From assembly GCF_000737715.1 (NCBI RefSeq), contig NZ_JPRN01000005.1, positions 124,001 to 188,000 of the forward strand: 64,000 nt of DNA, read 5' to 3'. Numbering within the stretch: the first letter of the stretch is position 1; the number at the start of each line of letters is the position of its first letter. Positions 53,429-61,396 of the stretch are shown here, one piece after another. A model generated the notes under the pieces. That model was not told where the DNA came from. It was given only the letters and a program-made list of their open reading frames with translations, and did not search any database. Source of the stretch: Chryseobacterium sp. JM1. GTDB lineage: Bacteria > Bacteroidota > Bacteroidia > Flavobacteriales > Weeksellaceae. Both the position numbers and the translations under genes were made by a program.

Positions 53429-53463
53429 ACTCAAAATTATAATACTTTCTATTTTTTCTAATC

Positions 53464-53496
53464 AAAAGGCGGTTTCAGAATCTGATACCGCCTTTT
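53464..53496 (+). terminator. Terminator after the T9SS HmuY-like gene
   Basis: AAAAGGCGGT and ACCGCCTTTT form a perfect stem, extended by TCAGA/TCTGA inside. Confidence 0.9.
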
Positions 53497-53595
53497 ATGT
53501 GGTATTTTATTTTTATTGAAAGATTCAAGCATTGAAAAATTTAAAGATTAAGAGATCCTATGATTACTTAACCTGAATTTTTAAATCCTTCAATT

Positions 53596-53628
53596 TTTAA
53601 ATCTTTAAATCTTTAAATCTTTAAAATC
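53596..53628. repeat. Tandem octamer TTTAAATC, three copies plus a variant
   Basis: Three perfect units and one with an inserted A run up to the stop codon of the monooxygenase gene, whose TAA begins at 53627. Confidence 0.9.
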
Positions 53629-53917
53629 AATAAATCTTAAACCCCTTATACACTTCCGCAGAGCTTTCCATCATTTTTGAAGCGTCTTTACGGAAATTAA
53701 GAAGATGATCCTGTCCAAGATGTCTGCTATGGTGCTCAACGCTTTCCCACAGTTCGATCAGAAAGAAGGTTCCTTTGTTATCTTTATCCTCGATAAGGTC
53801 ATACTGAAGACATCCTTCCTCTTTTCTCGTCTCTTTTACAAGGTTTTGAAAAAGTTCTACAGCGTCCATCAGATAGTTTTCGTTAAACTTAAAAAGCGCT
53901 ACTATATGTAAATTCAT
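53627..53917 (-). CDS. Antibiotic biosynthesis monooxygenase (ABM) domain protein
   Basis: The 96-residue single-domain protein has the ABM fold marks VALFKFNENYLMDAVELFQNLVKETRKEEGCLQYDL, FFLIELWESVEHHSRHLGQDHL. These dimeric proteins include quinol monooxygenases (YgiN-like) and IsdG-type heme oxygenases; a heme role is not shown. The ATG at 53917 is preferred over the longer frame because Met-Asn-Leu-His-Ile starts the first strand. Confidence 0.85.
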   Translation of the reverse strand: MNLHIVALFKFNENYLMDAVELFQNLVKETRKEEGCLQYDLIEDKDNKGTFFLIELWESVEHHSRHLGQDHLLNFRKDASKMMESSAEVYKGFKIY

Positions 53918-54062
53918 GTTGTAATATTTAGTGGTGTAAAAGTAGAATATTTTCAAAACGAAAAATGTTTTTCAGGTATTTATTTTTCTACAAATACGGC
54001 CTGATTTAATCTGAGTTCGCGTAAGGTATTTATTTTAGACATCAGATTTCAGATTTCAGATA

Positions 54063-54231
54063 TCAGACTTTCAATTAAATTAAGAATGTGAATGGTGAAT
54101 TTTGCTTCGCAAGTGAATGGTGAATACAGATTGGAAAATAAGAGCTAGGAATCAAGATTTTTAGATGTCAGACTTTCAATTAAATTAAGAATGTGAATGG
54201 TGAATTTTGCTTCGCAAGTGAATGGTGAATA
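54063..54231 (+). repeat. 64-nt direct duplication carrying the GTGAATGGTGAAT-family repeat
   Basis: 54063-54126 and 54168-54231 are identical over 64 nt. Each contains GTGAATGGTGAAT, TTTGCTTCGCAA and GTGAATGGTGAAT in series (54088-54125 and 54193-54230), preceded by TCAATTAAATTAAGAAT. Together they fill the gene-free gap 53918-54379, which also holds degenerate ACTAGCAACCAGCAACC. Confidence 0.95.
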
Positions 54232-54379
54232 TTAGAATCAAGATTTTAGATATGAGACATAAGACGATAATTTATTAGCTTAATTACTACCAACCTGCAA
54301 CTCATGAACTAGCAACCAGCAACCAAAATCACCCCGAAACTCATAACTCATAATTTATAACTTTCTAAAGAAACTCAGA

Positions 54380-55279
54380 TTATTTAAAAACTGATTTATA
54401 AATAGTTATAGAACTCATCACAATCACAAGGATTCCAATGACTACAAACATTTTTTTCACCGGAAGCTTTGCCGTAAGCATAGCAGAAAAAGGAGCCGTG
54501 ATAATTCCACCGATCAGAAGCCCCAGGATAATATTCCAGTGCTGGATTCCGAGGGTAAAGAAAAAAGTGACGGCAGCCGTTATGGTTAATATAAATTTAG
54601 CCACAGTAGAACTTCCCACCGCAAATCTTGGTGTAAATGCATTCTTAATCAAGGTTCCGGTCACCAATGGGCCCCATCCTCCTCCTGCAAATGAATCTAT
54701 AAATCCACCAATGACACCCAGTCTTGTCAGGTTGGTCTTTCTTTTCATGGCCCGGTTCTGTTTCTTTTTAAAAGCGTTGGACAAAATCTGGATTCCCAGA
54801 TAAAGGGTATAGAAAGCAATAATCGTTTTGGTGATTTTAGCATAATATTCTCCCAGATACGTAAGACTTACCGCTCCGATAACCGCCCCGATGACTGCCG
54901 GAATGGCAAGCTTTTTAACCAGGCTTTTACTTACATTTTTGAGTTTGATATGGCTTAAACTTCCCGCCGCTGTGGTAAAACTTTCCGCTGAATGGATACT
55001 TGCACTCACAATATGAGGCGGAATATTAAGGAAAAGAAGTGTCGTTGTACAAATCACACCATAGCCCATTCCCATGGATCCTGCTACGATTTCTGCCACA
55101 ACTCCTACCAGAAGCATCCAATAAAATACATAATTGTCTTTGGCTAAAATATTCAGCAGTTCATCCATATAGCCGAGTTCGTACATGGACAAAACGGAGA
55201 TCAGCAGGACTGCAGCTGTAACAAAGAATACATTGAGTCTTATCTGAATTTTTCTTGAAATTATCATATTAAATATCAT
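54380..55279 (-). CDS. TauE/SafE family anion exporter
   Basis: The 299-residue protein has eight or nine membrane helices and the duplicated TauE/SafE pattern: VVAEIVAGSMGMGYGVICTTTLLFLN in the first half and GVIGGFIDSFAGGGWGPLVTGTLI in the second. It probably exports sulfite or another sulfur-containing anion. The start may be the fifth residue (Met-Ile-Ile-Ser). It lies beside an Rrf2 regulator in the same direction. Confidence 0.88.
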   Translation of the reverse strand: MIFNMIISRKIQIRLNVFFVTAAVLLISVLSMYELGYMDELLNILAKDNYVFYWMLLVGVVAEIVAGSMGMGYGVICTTTLLFLNIPPHIVSASIHSAESFTTAAGSLSHIKLKNVSKSLVKKLAIPAVIGAVIGAVSLTYLGEYYAKITKTIIAFYTLYLGIQILSNAFKKKQNRAMKRKTNLTRLGVIGGFIDSFAGGGWGPLVTGTLIKNAFTPRFAVGSSTVAKFILTITAAVTFFFTLGIQHWNIILGLLIGGIITAPFSAMLTAKLPVKKMFVVIGILVIVMSSITIYKSVFK

Positions 55280-55469
55280 TACAGCCCCTGCTCTATCTTT
55301 TCAGTTTCATGGATCAGATCTTTTGGCAGATCTAAAGGTCTCGGAAACTTTTAAAACCTGCACCAGAGCAGTTTTTAGTGTGATTGGGCCATTTGGGCTA
55401 CTGCAAATATCAAATAAAAATATTATCCTACCAAAAAAGTAGACTAATTATTCAAAAAAAAGGACCGGG

Positions 55470-55877
55470 TTAATCAACCAGATCCATTAAAGTTTTTTTC
55501 TCGAGAATATTCAGTGAGGCGTCCCGCACTTCAATGAGCACATCATGCAGCCCGCAGTGATCTTCATTGCAGTCTTCACATTTTTCATAGAAGTTTAAGC
55601 TGACACAGGGAAGCATGGCTATAGGGCCGTTCACCAGCCTGATAATCTTGGCCAATTTCACATTTTCAGGATTTTCTCTCAGGAAGTATCCTCCTCCCTT
55701 ACCTTTTTTACTGTCAAGGATATCTGCCTTTTTTAATTCCAGCAGGATATTTTCTAAAAACTTTAAAGGGATCTTCTTACGTTCCGCAATTTCGGATATA
55801 AGGACCGGGCCATCATTCCTTTTTTCTACAAGGTACGAAAGCGCTTTAAAAGCATATTGGGATTTTTTTGAAAGCAT
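55470..55877 (-). CDS. Rrf2 family transcriptional regulator
   Basis: The 135-residue winged-helix protein opens MLSKKSQYAFKALSYLVEKR and has ISEIAERKKIPLKFLENILLELKKADIL and KGKGGGYFL. A Cys-rich segment (PCVSLNFYEKCEDCNEDHCGLHDV) could hold an Fe-S cluster, as in IscR and NsrR, or sense thiols. It may control the adjacent TauE/SafE gene or sulfur genes. The ATG at 55877 matches family starts and lies 5 nt after a -7 box; the longer frame adds 31 unrelated residues. Confidence 0.88.
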   Translation of the reverse strand: MLSKKSQYAFKALSYLVEKRNDGPVLISEIAERKKIPLKFLENILLELKKADILDSKKGKGGGYFLRENPENVKLAKIIRLVNGPIAMLPCVSLNFYEKCEDCNEDHCGLHDVLIEVRDASLNILEKKTLMDLVD

Positions 55878-55882
55878 TACAG

Positions 55883-55890
55883 CAAAAATA
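55883..55890 (-). promoter_or_regulatory. -7 box giving a possible leaderless Rrf2 mRNA
   Basis: The minus strand reads TATTTTTG, then CTGTA, then ATG, nearly the same as at the lipid kinase gene (TATTTTTG, CGGTA, ATG). Confidence 0.5.
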
Positions 55891-55974
55891 AGAAAATAGT
55901 TTGAATTATATAAATGGGAACATGATGATCGAAAAAATGTATTTTCTCTAATTGATACATTAACTTTCATAACG

Positions 55975-56005
55975 TTGTTCTTTTCCCATTAAATTCTTAT
56001 GTTTG
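55975..56005 (+). promoter_or_regulatory. Promoter giving a possible leaderless DUF4268 mRNA
   Basis: TTG (55975-55977), 20 nt, TATGTTTG (55998-56005), then TCAC and ATG. The TCAC spacer is identical to that before trpL. Confidence 0.6.
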
Positions 56006-56009
56006 TCAC

Positions 56010-56438
56010 ATGTTCAGTAAACAAGAAGCTCAACAGCTAAAAAAGGAATTTTGGACGGCTTTTGGAAAGTCTTTTCCCAGAAAATGGCTCCTCTATGATA
56101 CGAAGATCAAGGATATGTCATTTAAATTTAATGCCGATAATAAAAAAGCGGAGGTCTCATTAGACATCGAAATGAAGGATGAAATCTTCCGGAATGCGTA
56201 TTATGAGAAGATCTGGTCTTTGGAAGATATTTTGAAAGATTTTATAGGAGACTTTCAAAAAGAAGAATTTTTTACGCTTGACAATGGTAAAGTCATCAGT
56301 AAGATCTGGGTTGAAAAACATGATGTTTCTGTATTCAACAAAAATACCTGGCAGGAAATTTTCGAATTTTTCTGGGATAAAATGGATGGCTTTGAAAGGT
56401 TTTACTATGAATACGAGGACTTTATCAAAGATGTTTAA
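56010..56438 (+). CDS. DUF4268 domain protein
   Basis: The 142-residue protein matches DUF4268: KKEFWTAFGKSFPRKWLLYDTKIKDMSFKFNADNKKAEVSLDIE, then KIWVEKHDVSVFNKNTWQEIFEFFWDKMDGFERFYYEYEDFI. Related domains are found C-terminal to restriction or AAA-type proteins and alone; function is unknown. It heads a series of acidic orphan genes. Confidence 0.85.
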   Translation: MFSKQEAQQLKKEFWTAFGKSFPRKWLLYDTKIKDMSFKFNADNKKAEVSLDIEMKDEIFRNAYYEKIWSLEDILKDFIGDFQKEEFFTLDNGKVISKIWVEKHDVSVFNKNTWQEIFEFFWDKMDGFERFYYEYEDFIKDV

Positions 56439-56554
56439 TATAAAAATCAATATCGAACAGAAATAAAATAAATCAAATTTTACCTTTTTAATAAAAAACT
56501 AATCAACCTATTGAATCTCAATGTCTGTCCTGATATACATTTAATCATGAAATA

Positions 56555-57397
56555 ATGCAGATTTTAGAAAAATATAAGCTCTTTTTTGTAGACCGTCCCT
56601 TCACTTTTCCCGGTGATAAGACGGTGAATATGAAAACAGCCATACACCGCATTGACAATGATTTCCTGGGGTATTTTCTAAGCCGTTTCAAAGATGACGA
56701 AAGCATTGATGAAATGGTTTCAGAGATTGATTTCATTATTTCAGAAGGCTTCTATGATCCCGACTCCTGCATGGAGATCTATCTTGATTTTCTCACTATG
56801 AGATACACGGATACTTCTGCCCTGTTTGAGGATATTGATCCTGAGCAGACACACCTCCAGGAAATTCCTTTCTCAGATCTCAAGGAGATACTTTTTTTAT
56901 GGAAAGGTTTTCTGCATACGGCTCCATTTGACAAAGCCGATGTAGATAAGAATACTGAATTTCAATACCATATGACGGAATATGAATCTGAAGAGGAAAT
57001 AGTTTCAGCTCTGATAAAAACATTCCACGAGGTAGACTTTTCTTTGATAAGAACTGAAAATATTGGTAGGTACAGGAAAGAATTCAGTACAGCTTACAGT
57101 AAGGGAAAGAATGATGAGTTTTATCTTACCAGCCTTTATGACAACAATGACCGGATGATTTATGAAAAGGAAGAAAATTATTTTAACGGAAGATCAGAAG
57201 TCATCATCAGAAAATATTATTTTGACGAACAGCTCCAGTATAGTGTAGAGCTTTTATATGATGATCATGGTGAGTTTTCCGCCATCGAACATTGTAATGC
57301 AGACACCCCATATATTTATGCTTCAGAGATGGATCTGATATACCCGGGTTTCTTATCAAAAAATCCTTATTATAAAAATTCAGATATTATTCCTTAA
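56555..57397 (+). CDS. Acidic protein of unknown function
   Basis: The 280-residue soluble protein is rich in Asp, Glu, Tyr and Phe and has no signal peptide. The N-terminal part has alternating helices (FLSRFKDDESIDEMVSEIDFIISEGFY; FSDLKEILFLWKGFLH). The C-terminal part has strands such as REFSTAYSKGKNDEFYLTSLYDNNDRMIYE. I do not recognise the family. Composition and genome setting resemble immunity proteins, but that is only a suggestion. Confidence 0.7.
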   Translation: MQILEKYKLFFVDRPFTFPGDKTVNMKTAIHRIDNDFLGYFLSRFKDDESIDEMVSEIDFIISEGFYDPDSCMEIYLDFLTMRYTDTSALFEDIDPEQTHLQEIPFSDLKEILFLWKGFLHTAPFDKADVDKNTEFQYHMTEYESEEEIVSALIKTFHEVDFSLIRTENIGRYRKEFSTAYSKGKNDEFYLTSLYDNNDRMIYEKEENYFNGRSEVIIRKYYFDEQLQYSVELLYDDHGEFSAIEHCNADTPYIYASEMDLIYPGFLSKNPYYKNSDIIP

Positions 57398-57440
57398 TTC
57401 TCTGATTTTAAATATATTTGAACTCACAAAAAAAACACCC

Positions 57441-57548
57441 ATGAAAACTGAGTACAGAAGTAAACATTTTAAAGTCGTGGACAGCATCCATGCTTATGGG
57501 AAAAAGTACAAATGGTATGTCATACAGACAACCAGAATAAAACCCTAA
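57441..57548 (+). CDS. Possible small basic protein (35 aa)
   Basis: An ATG-started frame encodes a 35-residue Lys/Tyr-rich peptide (Met-Lys-Thr-Glu-Tyr-Arg). It lies in the gap between two orphan genes, 43 nt after the first. No promoter or homologue is known to me, so it may be chance. Confidence 0.25.
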   Translation: MKTEYRSKHFKVVDSIHAYGKKYKWYVIQTTRIKP

Positions 57549-57820
57549 TCCCTTTAACGGATCACAATTCCGTTAATGATAAGTGTATCCTAACACTATC
57601 AACGAATTTCTACCACAACTGTAAATATCAATGGTTTTTGAACTTCAGGAATAATCATCCTGAAAAAATGCTGCACAAAACTGCATAAAATTCCTAAAGC
57701 CAACTTAACCAAAGCAGGATAATTGTATCTAAAGGCTGCGGGATTTAAAGGTGTGTAAGATATTCCCAATTTTCCCTGACACAAACACAATGGTAACACA
57801 ACCTACATTAAACGACTAAC
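57549..57820. other. Gene-free spacer
   Basis: No credible coding sequence, hairpin or repeat is visible in this stretch before the next orphan gene. Confidence 0.45.
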
Positions 57821-58459
57821 ATGAAAAAAGTATACAAAAACATTTTTGGCGAAGTGATTTCAAAAGCCAAAGCTGAGAAATTAGACGATTATCATTTATA
57901 TTATTACGAAAAAGATTCTGAAGTGCTGAAAGAGATTGAATTTCTCACCGAAGATGAAATATACAGCATCAATTATTTCATGAACCACGAGGAGGATGAA
58001 AAAGAGATCGTGAACTACCTGAAGGAAAAATCCGACCTTTTTGATATTGAGAAAAGAGAACATGCCGGAGATTTCATCATTGCCACCAACAAAATGTATT
58101 CGCTGGCTGTAGATGAAAAGCCTTTAGTTTCAAAGACCGTTTTTTATCACCATGACCCTGAAAACTTTATCTGCTCTCAAATCCTTGATAATGAAACGCT
58201 TCAGCCAATACCGGAAAGAACAACAAAATGCTGGTACGCTTCTGACGAAAACGGCGAAAAATATGCCGCTATCGAATTCAGCTATCAGGAAGACGGAAAA
58301 CTGGAACTGGCTATAGACAAAACACCCAATCCTGATAATGATGAGGAATGGGAACATTATGAATATGCTACTTTTAAAAATCTGCAAAGCAAGATTGACG
58401 CAGATATAAGTTACTACAAAACCGCTGCCCTCCTACCTAAAATGGCAGATAAAGAATAA
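57821..58459 (+). CDS. Acidic protein of unknown function
   Basis: The 212-residue protein is strongly acidic (EEDEKEIVNYLKEKSDLFDIEKREH; PNPDNDEEWEHYEYATF), soluble, with no signal peptide. KKVYKNIFGEVISKAKAEKLDDYHLYYYEKD opens it. No family is recognised. Like its neighbours it has the character of an immunity or accessory protein; this is inference. Confidence 0.7.
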   Translation: MKKVYKNIFGEVISKAKAEKLDDYHLYYYEKDSEVLKEIEFLTEDEIYSINYFMNHEEDEKEIVNYLKEKSDLFDIEKREHAGDFIIATNKMYSLAVDEKPLVSKTVFYHHDPENFICSQILDNETLQPIPERTTKCWYASDENGEKYAAIEFSYQEDGKLELAIDKTPNPDNDEEWEHYEYATFKNLQSKIDADISYYKTAALLPKMADKE

Positions 58460-58529
58460 AATACATTGAAATTTTACCGGAAAATCCAAACATTTGTTTA
58501 TATTTTTTCGTACTTTAGTGAAATAAAAC

Positions 58530-58572
58530 ATGCCGGGTTTAAGAGTGTTTCAGACACTTTTGAACCCGGCAT
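58530..58572 (+). terminator. Long hairpin between orphan genes
   Basis: ATGCCGGGTT (58530-58539) and AACCCGGCAT (58563-58572) form a perfect outer stem; AGTGT/ACACT extends it inside. No T run follows, so the role as a terminator is uncertain. Confidence 0.6.
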
Positions 58573-58608
58573 CATTATCAACTATTAACTTATCAATCAC
58601 CAATCACA

Positions 58609-59427
58609 ATGGAAGAGAATTCGTTTGTATTTACTGATGGGAAAGATCCCAAAATGATCGAAGCGTATGAAAAAGCAAGAGAAACTTTTAAATATTTCTG
58701 GCGGGAGCAGTCCTGGGAAAACAGAAGGATTATACCGGGTCTTGATCTGGCCTGTGTGAAAGCTTTATTCAGCCAGGAGGATCCAGAAACCGGAGAAAAT
58801 ACCGTGGAGCATATGTGGATCAATGAAATTGATTTTGACGGTGATACCGTAAGCGGTTTTCTGATCAATAACCCCAATGATCTGACCAATATACAGGCCG
58901 GAGATTATTTTGAAATCCCTCTGAATGAGATCAGTGACTGGTTATTTGCCATCACTCCGGCCGTAAAGAAACCGAAAGGACTTTCCAAACTGTTTTCTTC
59001 ATCTGAAAATCTTCTACCGAAAACGTACGGCGGATTTACGATTCATAAAATGCGTGCCGATATGCCGGAAGATGAAAGAAAGGAACATGATGAGGCCTGG
59101 CAGCTGGATTTCGGAGATTTCAATGATATCCTCGTCGTGAACGAGCAGAAGGAAAAGCCTGAAAATCTGACAGAGCATCCGATGAGTAAAAATATGGAAG
59201 GGGAATTCGTGAAATTTCTACAGGAATATCCTGATGAACTGACCCATGCGGATGATAATGGCCTGACACTTCTTCACAAAGAAACAATTGCCGGAAATTT
59301 AACTTCTGTAAAAATTGCCCTGCAGGCCGGAGCCGATAAAAATGTAAAATCCAAAAACGGAAAAACAGCACTGGACTATGCACAGCAGCTGAAGTGGGAA
59401 CATATCATTCCGGTTTTACAGGGATAA
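58609..59427 (+). CDS. DUF2314 protein with C-terminal ankyrin repeats
   Basis: Residues 1-110 match DUF2314 (ETFKYFWREQSWENRRIIPGLDLACVKALF, VEHMWINEIDFDGDTVSGFLINNP, GDYFEIPLNEISDWLFA). After a linker, residues 195-272 hold about two ankyrin repeats (ADDNGLTLLHKETIAGNLTSVKIALQAGADKNVKSKNGKTALDYA). This combination is seen in immunity-like proteins near polymorphic toxins, and the RHS-type gene lies 2 kb downstream. The link is not proven. Confidence 0.85.
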   Translation: MEENSFVFTDGKDPKMIEAYEKARETFKYFWREQSWENRRIIPGLDLACVKALFSQEDPETGENTVEHMWINEIDFDGDTVSGFLINNPNDLTNIQAGDYFEIPLNEISDWLFAITPAVKKPKGLSKLFSSSENLLPKTYGGFTIHKMRADMPEDERKEHDEAWQLDFGDFNDILVVNEQKEKPENLTEHPMSKNMEGEFVKFLQEYPDELTHADDNGLTLLHKETIAGNLTSVKIALQAGADKNVKSKNGKTALDYAQQLKWEHIIPVLQG

Positions 59428-59457
59428 AAATATTTTAACTGAAAATAATATATAATA

Positions 59458-59490
59458 AAAGAGAAACTCCGGTTTCTCTTTTTTTTTGCT
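59458..59490 (+). terminator. Terminator after the DUF2314-ankyrin gene
   Basis: AAAGAGAAAC and GTTTCTCTTT form a perfect 10-bp stem with a 4-nt loop, followed by a run of T residues. Confidence 0.92.
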
Positions 59491-59667
59491 TTAGACTTTA
59501 ATTTCTGTTGATTATTCTCTTCCCGTAATACTTTAGATTTAGTCCCGGACGATTATAATACGACACGTTTTGTCGCTATGTGATGATATCTTTACCTTAT
59601 TAAAACTAAAGGCGACATAGAATCACGAAGAAGTGATAAAGTTCACATTAAATCTCATTAAAGAGAC

Positions 59668-59697
59668 TTGTGAATGTGTTAAAAAACGTTAAATTTG
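59668..59697 (+). promoter_or_regulatory. Promoter of the T9SS/RHS operon
   Basis: TTG (59668-59670), 19 nt, TAAATTTG (59690-59697) gives a leader of about 40 nt before the ATG at 59741. The rest of the 313-bp gap holds the preceding terminator and no gene. Confidence 0.7.
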
Positions 59698-59740
59698 CAG
59701 CATTATTTATAAAACTAATATTAACTTAAAACACAAACAG

Positions 59741-61390
59741 ATGAAGAGATTCTACTCCGGTGCACTAACCTTGTGCACACTTCTCGGGCTGTCTGCCCAG
59801 GAAGTAGTGTGGCAGAAAGACATTAAGTCTTCTACACAGAATTTTCTAAGCCAGGTTACAACAACTATCGATCAACAATATCTTATTTCGGGAAGCTCAA
59901 TTCAGGGAAGTTCCCTTCGAGAGCCTCAGGGAACAGGTAAGCAAAATAACGGTTACGATTTTCATTTAATTAAATTGAATCAGCAAGGAGAACAGGTTTG
60001 GGAAAAATATTTCTCAGGGCAGAATCACGATTATCTGTCAGCTTCTGTAGCCACTCAGGAAGGAGGATTTCTTCTTGCCGGAACTTCTTATTCCGGAAAA
60101 GGACTCGATAAAAAAGAAGATTCCAAAGGTGGATCCGATATCTGGCTGATCAGAATCAATGAATTTGGAGATGAACTTTGGCAGAAAACACTGGGAAGTT
60201 CTTCTGATGAGGAAGCACGATCTGTTATTCAGACTACAGACCTTGGATTTTTTGTAGCCGGAAATAGACAAAGTTCCCTTCGAGAACCTCAGGGAACCAG
60301 CGGTTATGGTTCAAAAGATGTTTGGATTTCCAGATTGGATAAAAACGGTAAAGTTCTTTCCGAAACTGTTCTGGGTGGAAAAGGCCTGGATGAAGTGGAA
60401 AAAATGATTCCTACCAGAGATGGTGGAGCGTTGTTGGGAGTTTACTCGAGAAGTTCCGGGATCCGGGTTTTGGGTTCCACGGATAAGTCAACTTCGGCAA
60501 CCTCGTATTCCGTGTCCCGAACTGCTAAGTCTACGGATAATTTTGGCGAAGGTGACTACTGGATCGTCAAGCTCGATAAAACCGGAAAAGTAGAATGGGA
60601 AAAGAATTTTGGAGGAAAAGGCGATGATCATATCAGAACATTGGCCTTAACATCAGCGGGATACCTAATTGGTGGAGAATCCAGATCTGAAAGGTCAGGG
60701 AATAAAACGGTAGGAATTGAAGAAGGAACAGATCTTTGGCTAATTTCTTTAAATGAAAGAGGTGATGAAATCTGGCAGAAATCTTACAATTTCAAAAACC
60801 GTGATATTCTGATGGGGATGAGTGTTCTTCATTCAGCTGATGATAAATCTTCAAAAGGAATTCTTTTAGGAGGTTATACGCAGGCAGAAGGAAAAATACA
60901 AACAGATGATGAAACGTTTTGGATGCTTTACCTGAATCAGGACGGAAATGAGCAGTGGAGAAAATATGTGACAGGAGAATCCAGAAAGAAAGAAGAAAGG
61001 CTTTCAGATATAAAATTAAACAGAGATGGCTCCATTATTCTGGCAGGAACCAGTGCGGAAGAACTCGGAAAAGAGAACTGGAAGATTGTGAAACTGGGAG
61101 ATAGCCAGATCAATACATTAATTGAAAAACAAGATATTAAAATATATCCAAATCCGGTTTCAGACTATGCTTACGTAGAAATAGGCTTTGACCATTCGAC
61201 AGGCTCAGGGCAAGGTTTTAAGGAAGCTGATATTATTCTGTACGATATGGGTGGAAGACAACTTCAGAGCTTGAAGACGAAGAATAAGGTGACAAAGATC
61301 AATACTCAGAATCTGATTCAGGGGGCTTATCTGGTGACGATAAAGACAGATACGAATAAGACGGCGAGTGCTAAATTAATTAAGAAATAA
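59741..61390 (+). CDS. T9SS-secreted beta-propeller-like repeat protein
   Basis: The 549-residue protein has a signal peptide (LLGLSAQ). About seven repeats of the type GSDIWLIRINEFGDELWQKTLG follow, each ending in a GGFLLAGTSYS-like strand. A T9SS type A sorting domain closes it (IKIYPNPVSDYAYVEIGF, IILYDMGGRQL, IQGAYLVTIKTD). Four in-frame palindromic insertions interrupt it (residues 57-65, 178-186, 238-261 and 485-493). They differ in composition from the rest and sit between repeat strands. It is 6 nt upstream of the RHS-type gene, so the two are co-expressed. Confidence 0.88.
   Translation: MKRFYSGALTLCTLLGLSAQEVVWQKDIKSSTQNFLSQVTTTIDQQYLISGSSIQGSSLREPQGTGKQNNGYDFHLIKLNQQGEQVWEKYFSGQNHDYLSASVATQEGGFLLAGTSYSGKGLDKKEDSKGGSDIWLIRINEFGDELWQKTLGSSSDEEARSVIQTTDLGFFVAGNRQSSLREPQGTSGYGSKDVWISRLDKNGKVLSETVLGGKGLDEVEKMIPTRDGGALLGVYSRSSGIRVLGSTDKSTSATSYSVSRTAKSTDNFGEGDYWIVKLDKTGKVEWEKNFGGKGDDHIRTLALTSAGYLIGGESRSERSGNKTVGIEEGTDLWLISLNERGDEIWQKSYNFKNRDILMGMSVLHSADDKSSKGILLGGYTQAEGKIQTDDETFWMLYLNQDGNEQWRKYVTGESRKKEERLSDIKLNRDGSIILAGTSAEELGKENWKIVKLGDSQINTLIEKQDIKIYPNPVSDYAYVEIGFDHSTGSGQGFKEADIILYDMGGRQLQSLKTKNKVTKINTQNLIQGAYLVTIKTDTNKTASAKLIKK
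59910..59934 (+). repeat. In-frame palindromic element, copy 1
   Basis: GTTCCCT and AGGGAAC flank an 11-nt centre. Translated as Ser-Ser-Leu-Arg-Glu-Pro-Gln-Gly-Thr, it differs by one base from copy 2 at 60273. Confidence 0.93.
60273..60297 (+). repeat. In-frame palindromic element, copy 2
   Basis: The same 25-nt palindrome with one base changed, in the same frame, encoding the same nine residues. Confidence 0.93.
60452..60523 (+). repeat. In-frame 72-nt inverted-repeat insertion
   Basis: AGTTCCGGGA at the left end and TCCCGAACT at the right end are inverse apart from one base. CACGGA and TCCGTG pair inside. The 24 encoded residues are Ser/Thr-rich and break the repeat pattern. Confidence 0.7.
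61194..61214 (+). repeat. In-frame TTCGACAGGCTCAGGG element
   Basis: This stretch resembles copies 1 and 2 (TTCGA, then TCAGGG) and encodes His-Ser-Thr-Gly-Ser-Gly-Gln-Gly inside the T9SS sorting domain, where other domains have a short loop. Confidence 0.8.
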
Positions 61391-61396
61391 ACTAAG

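Noticed and set aside
54438..54803. 121-residue plus-strand frame
   Set aside because: Antisense shadow of the TauE/SafE transporter; its Pro-rich composition is the reverse of membrane codons.
55280..55469. Riboswitch upstream of the TauE/SafE gene
   Set aside because: Several short hairpins are present (for example CTGC...GCAG), but no known riboswitch core such as the SAM-I pattern can be found.
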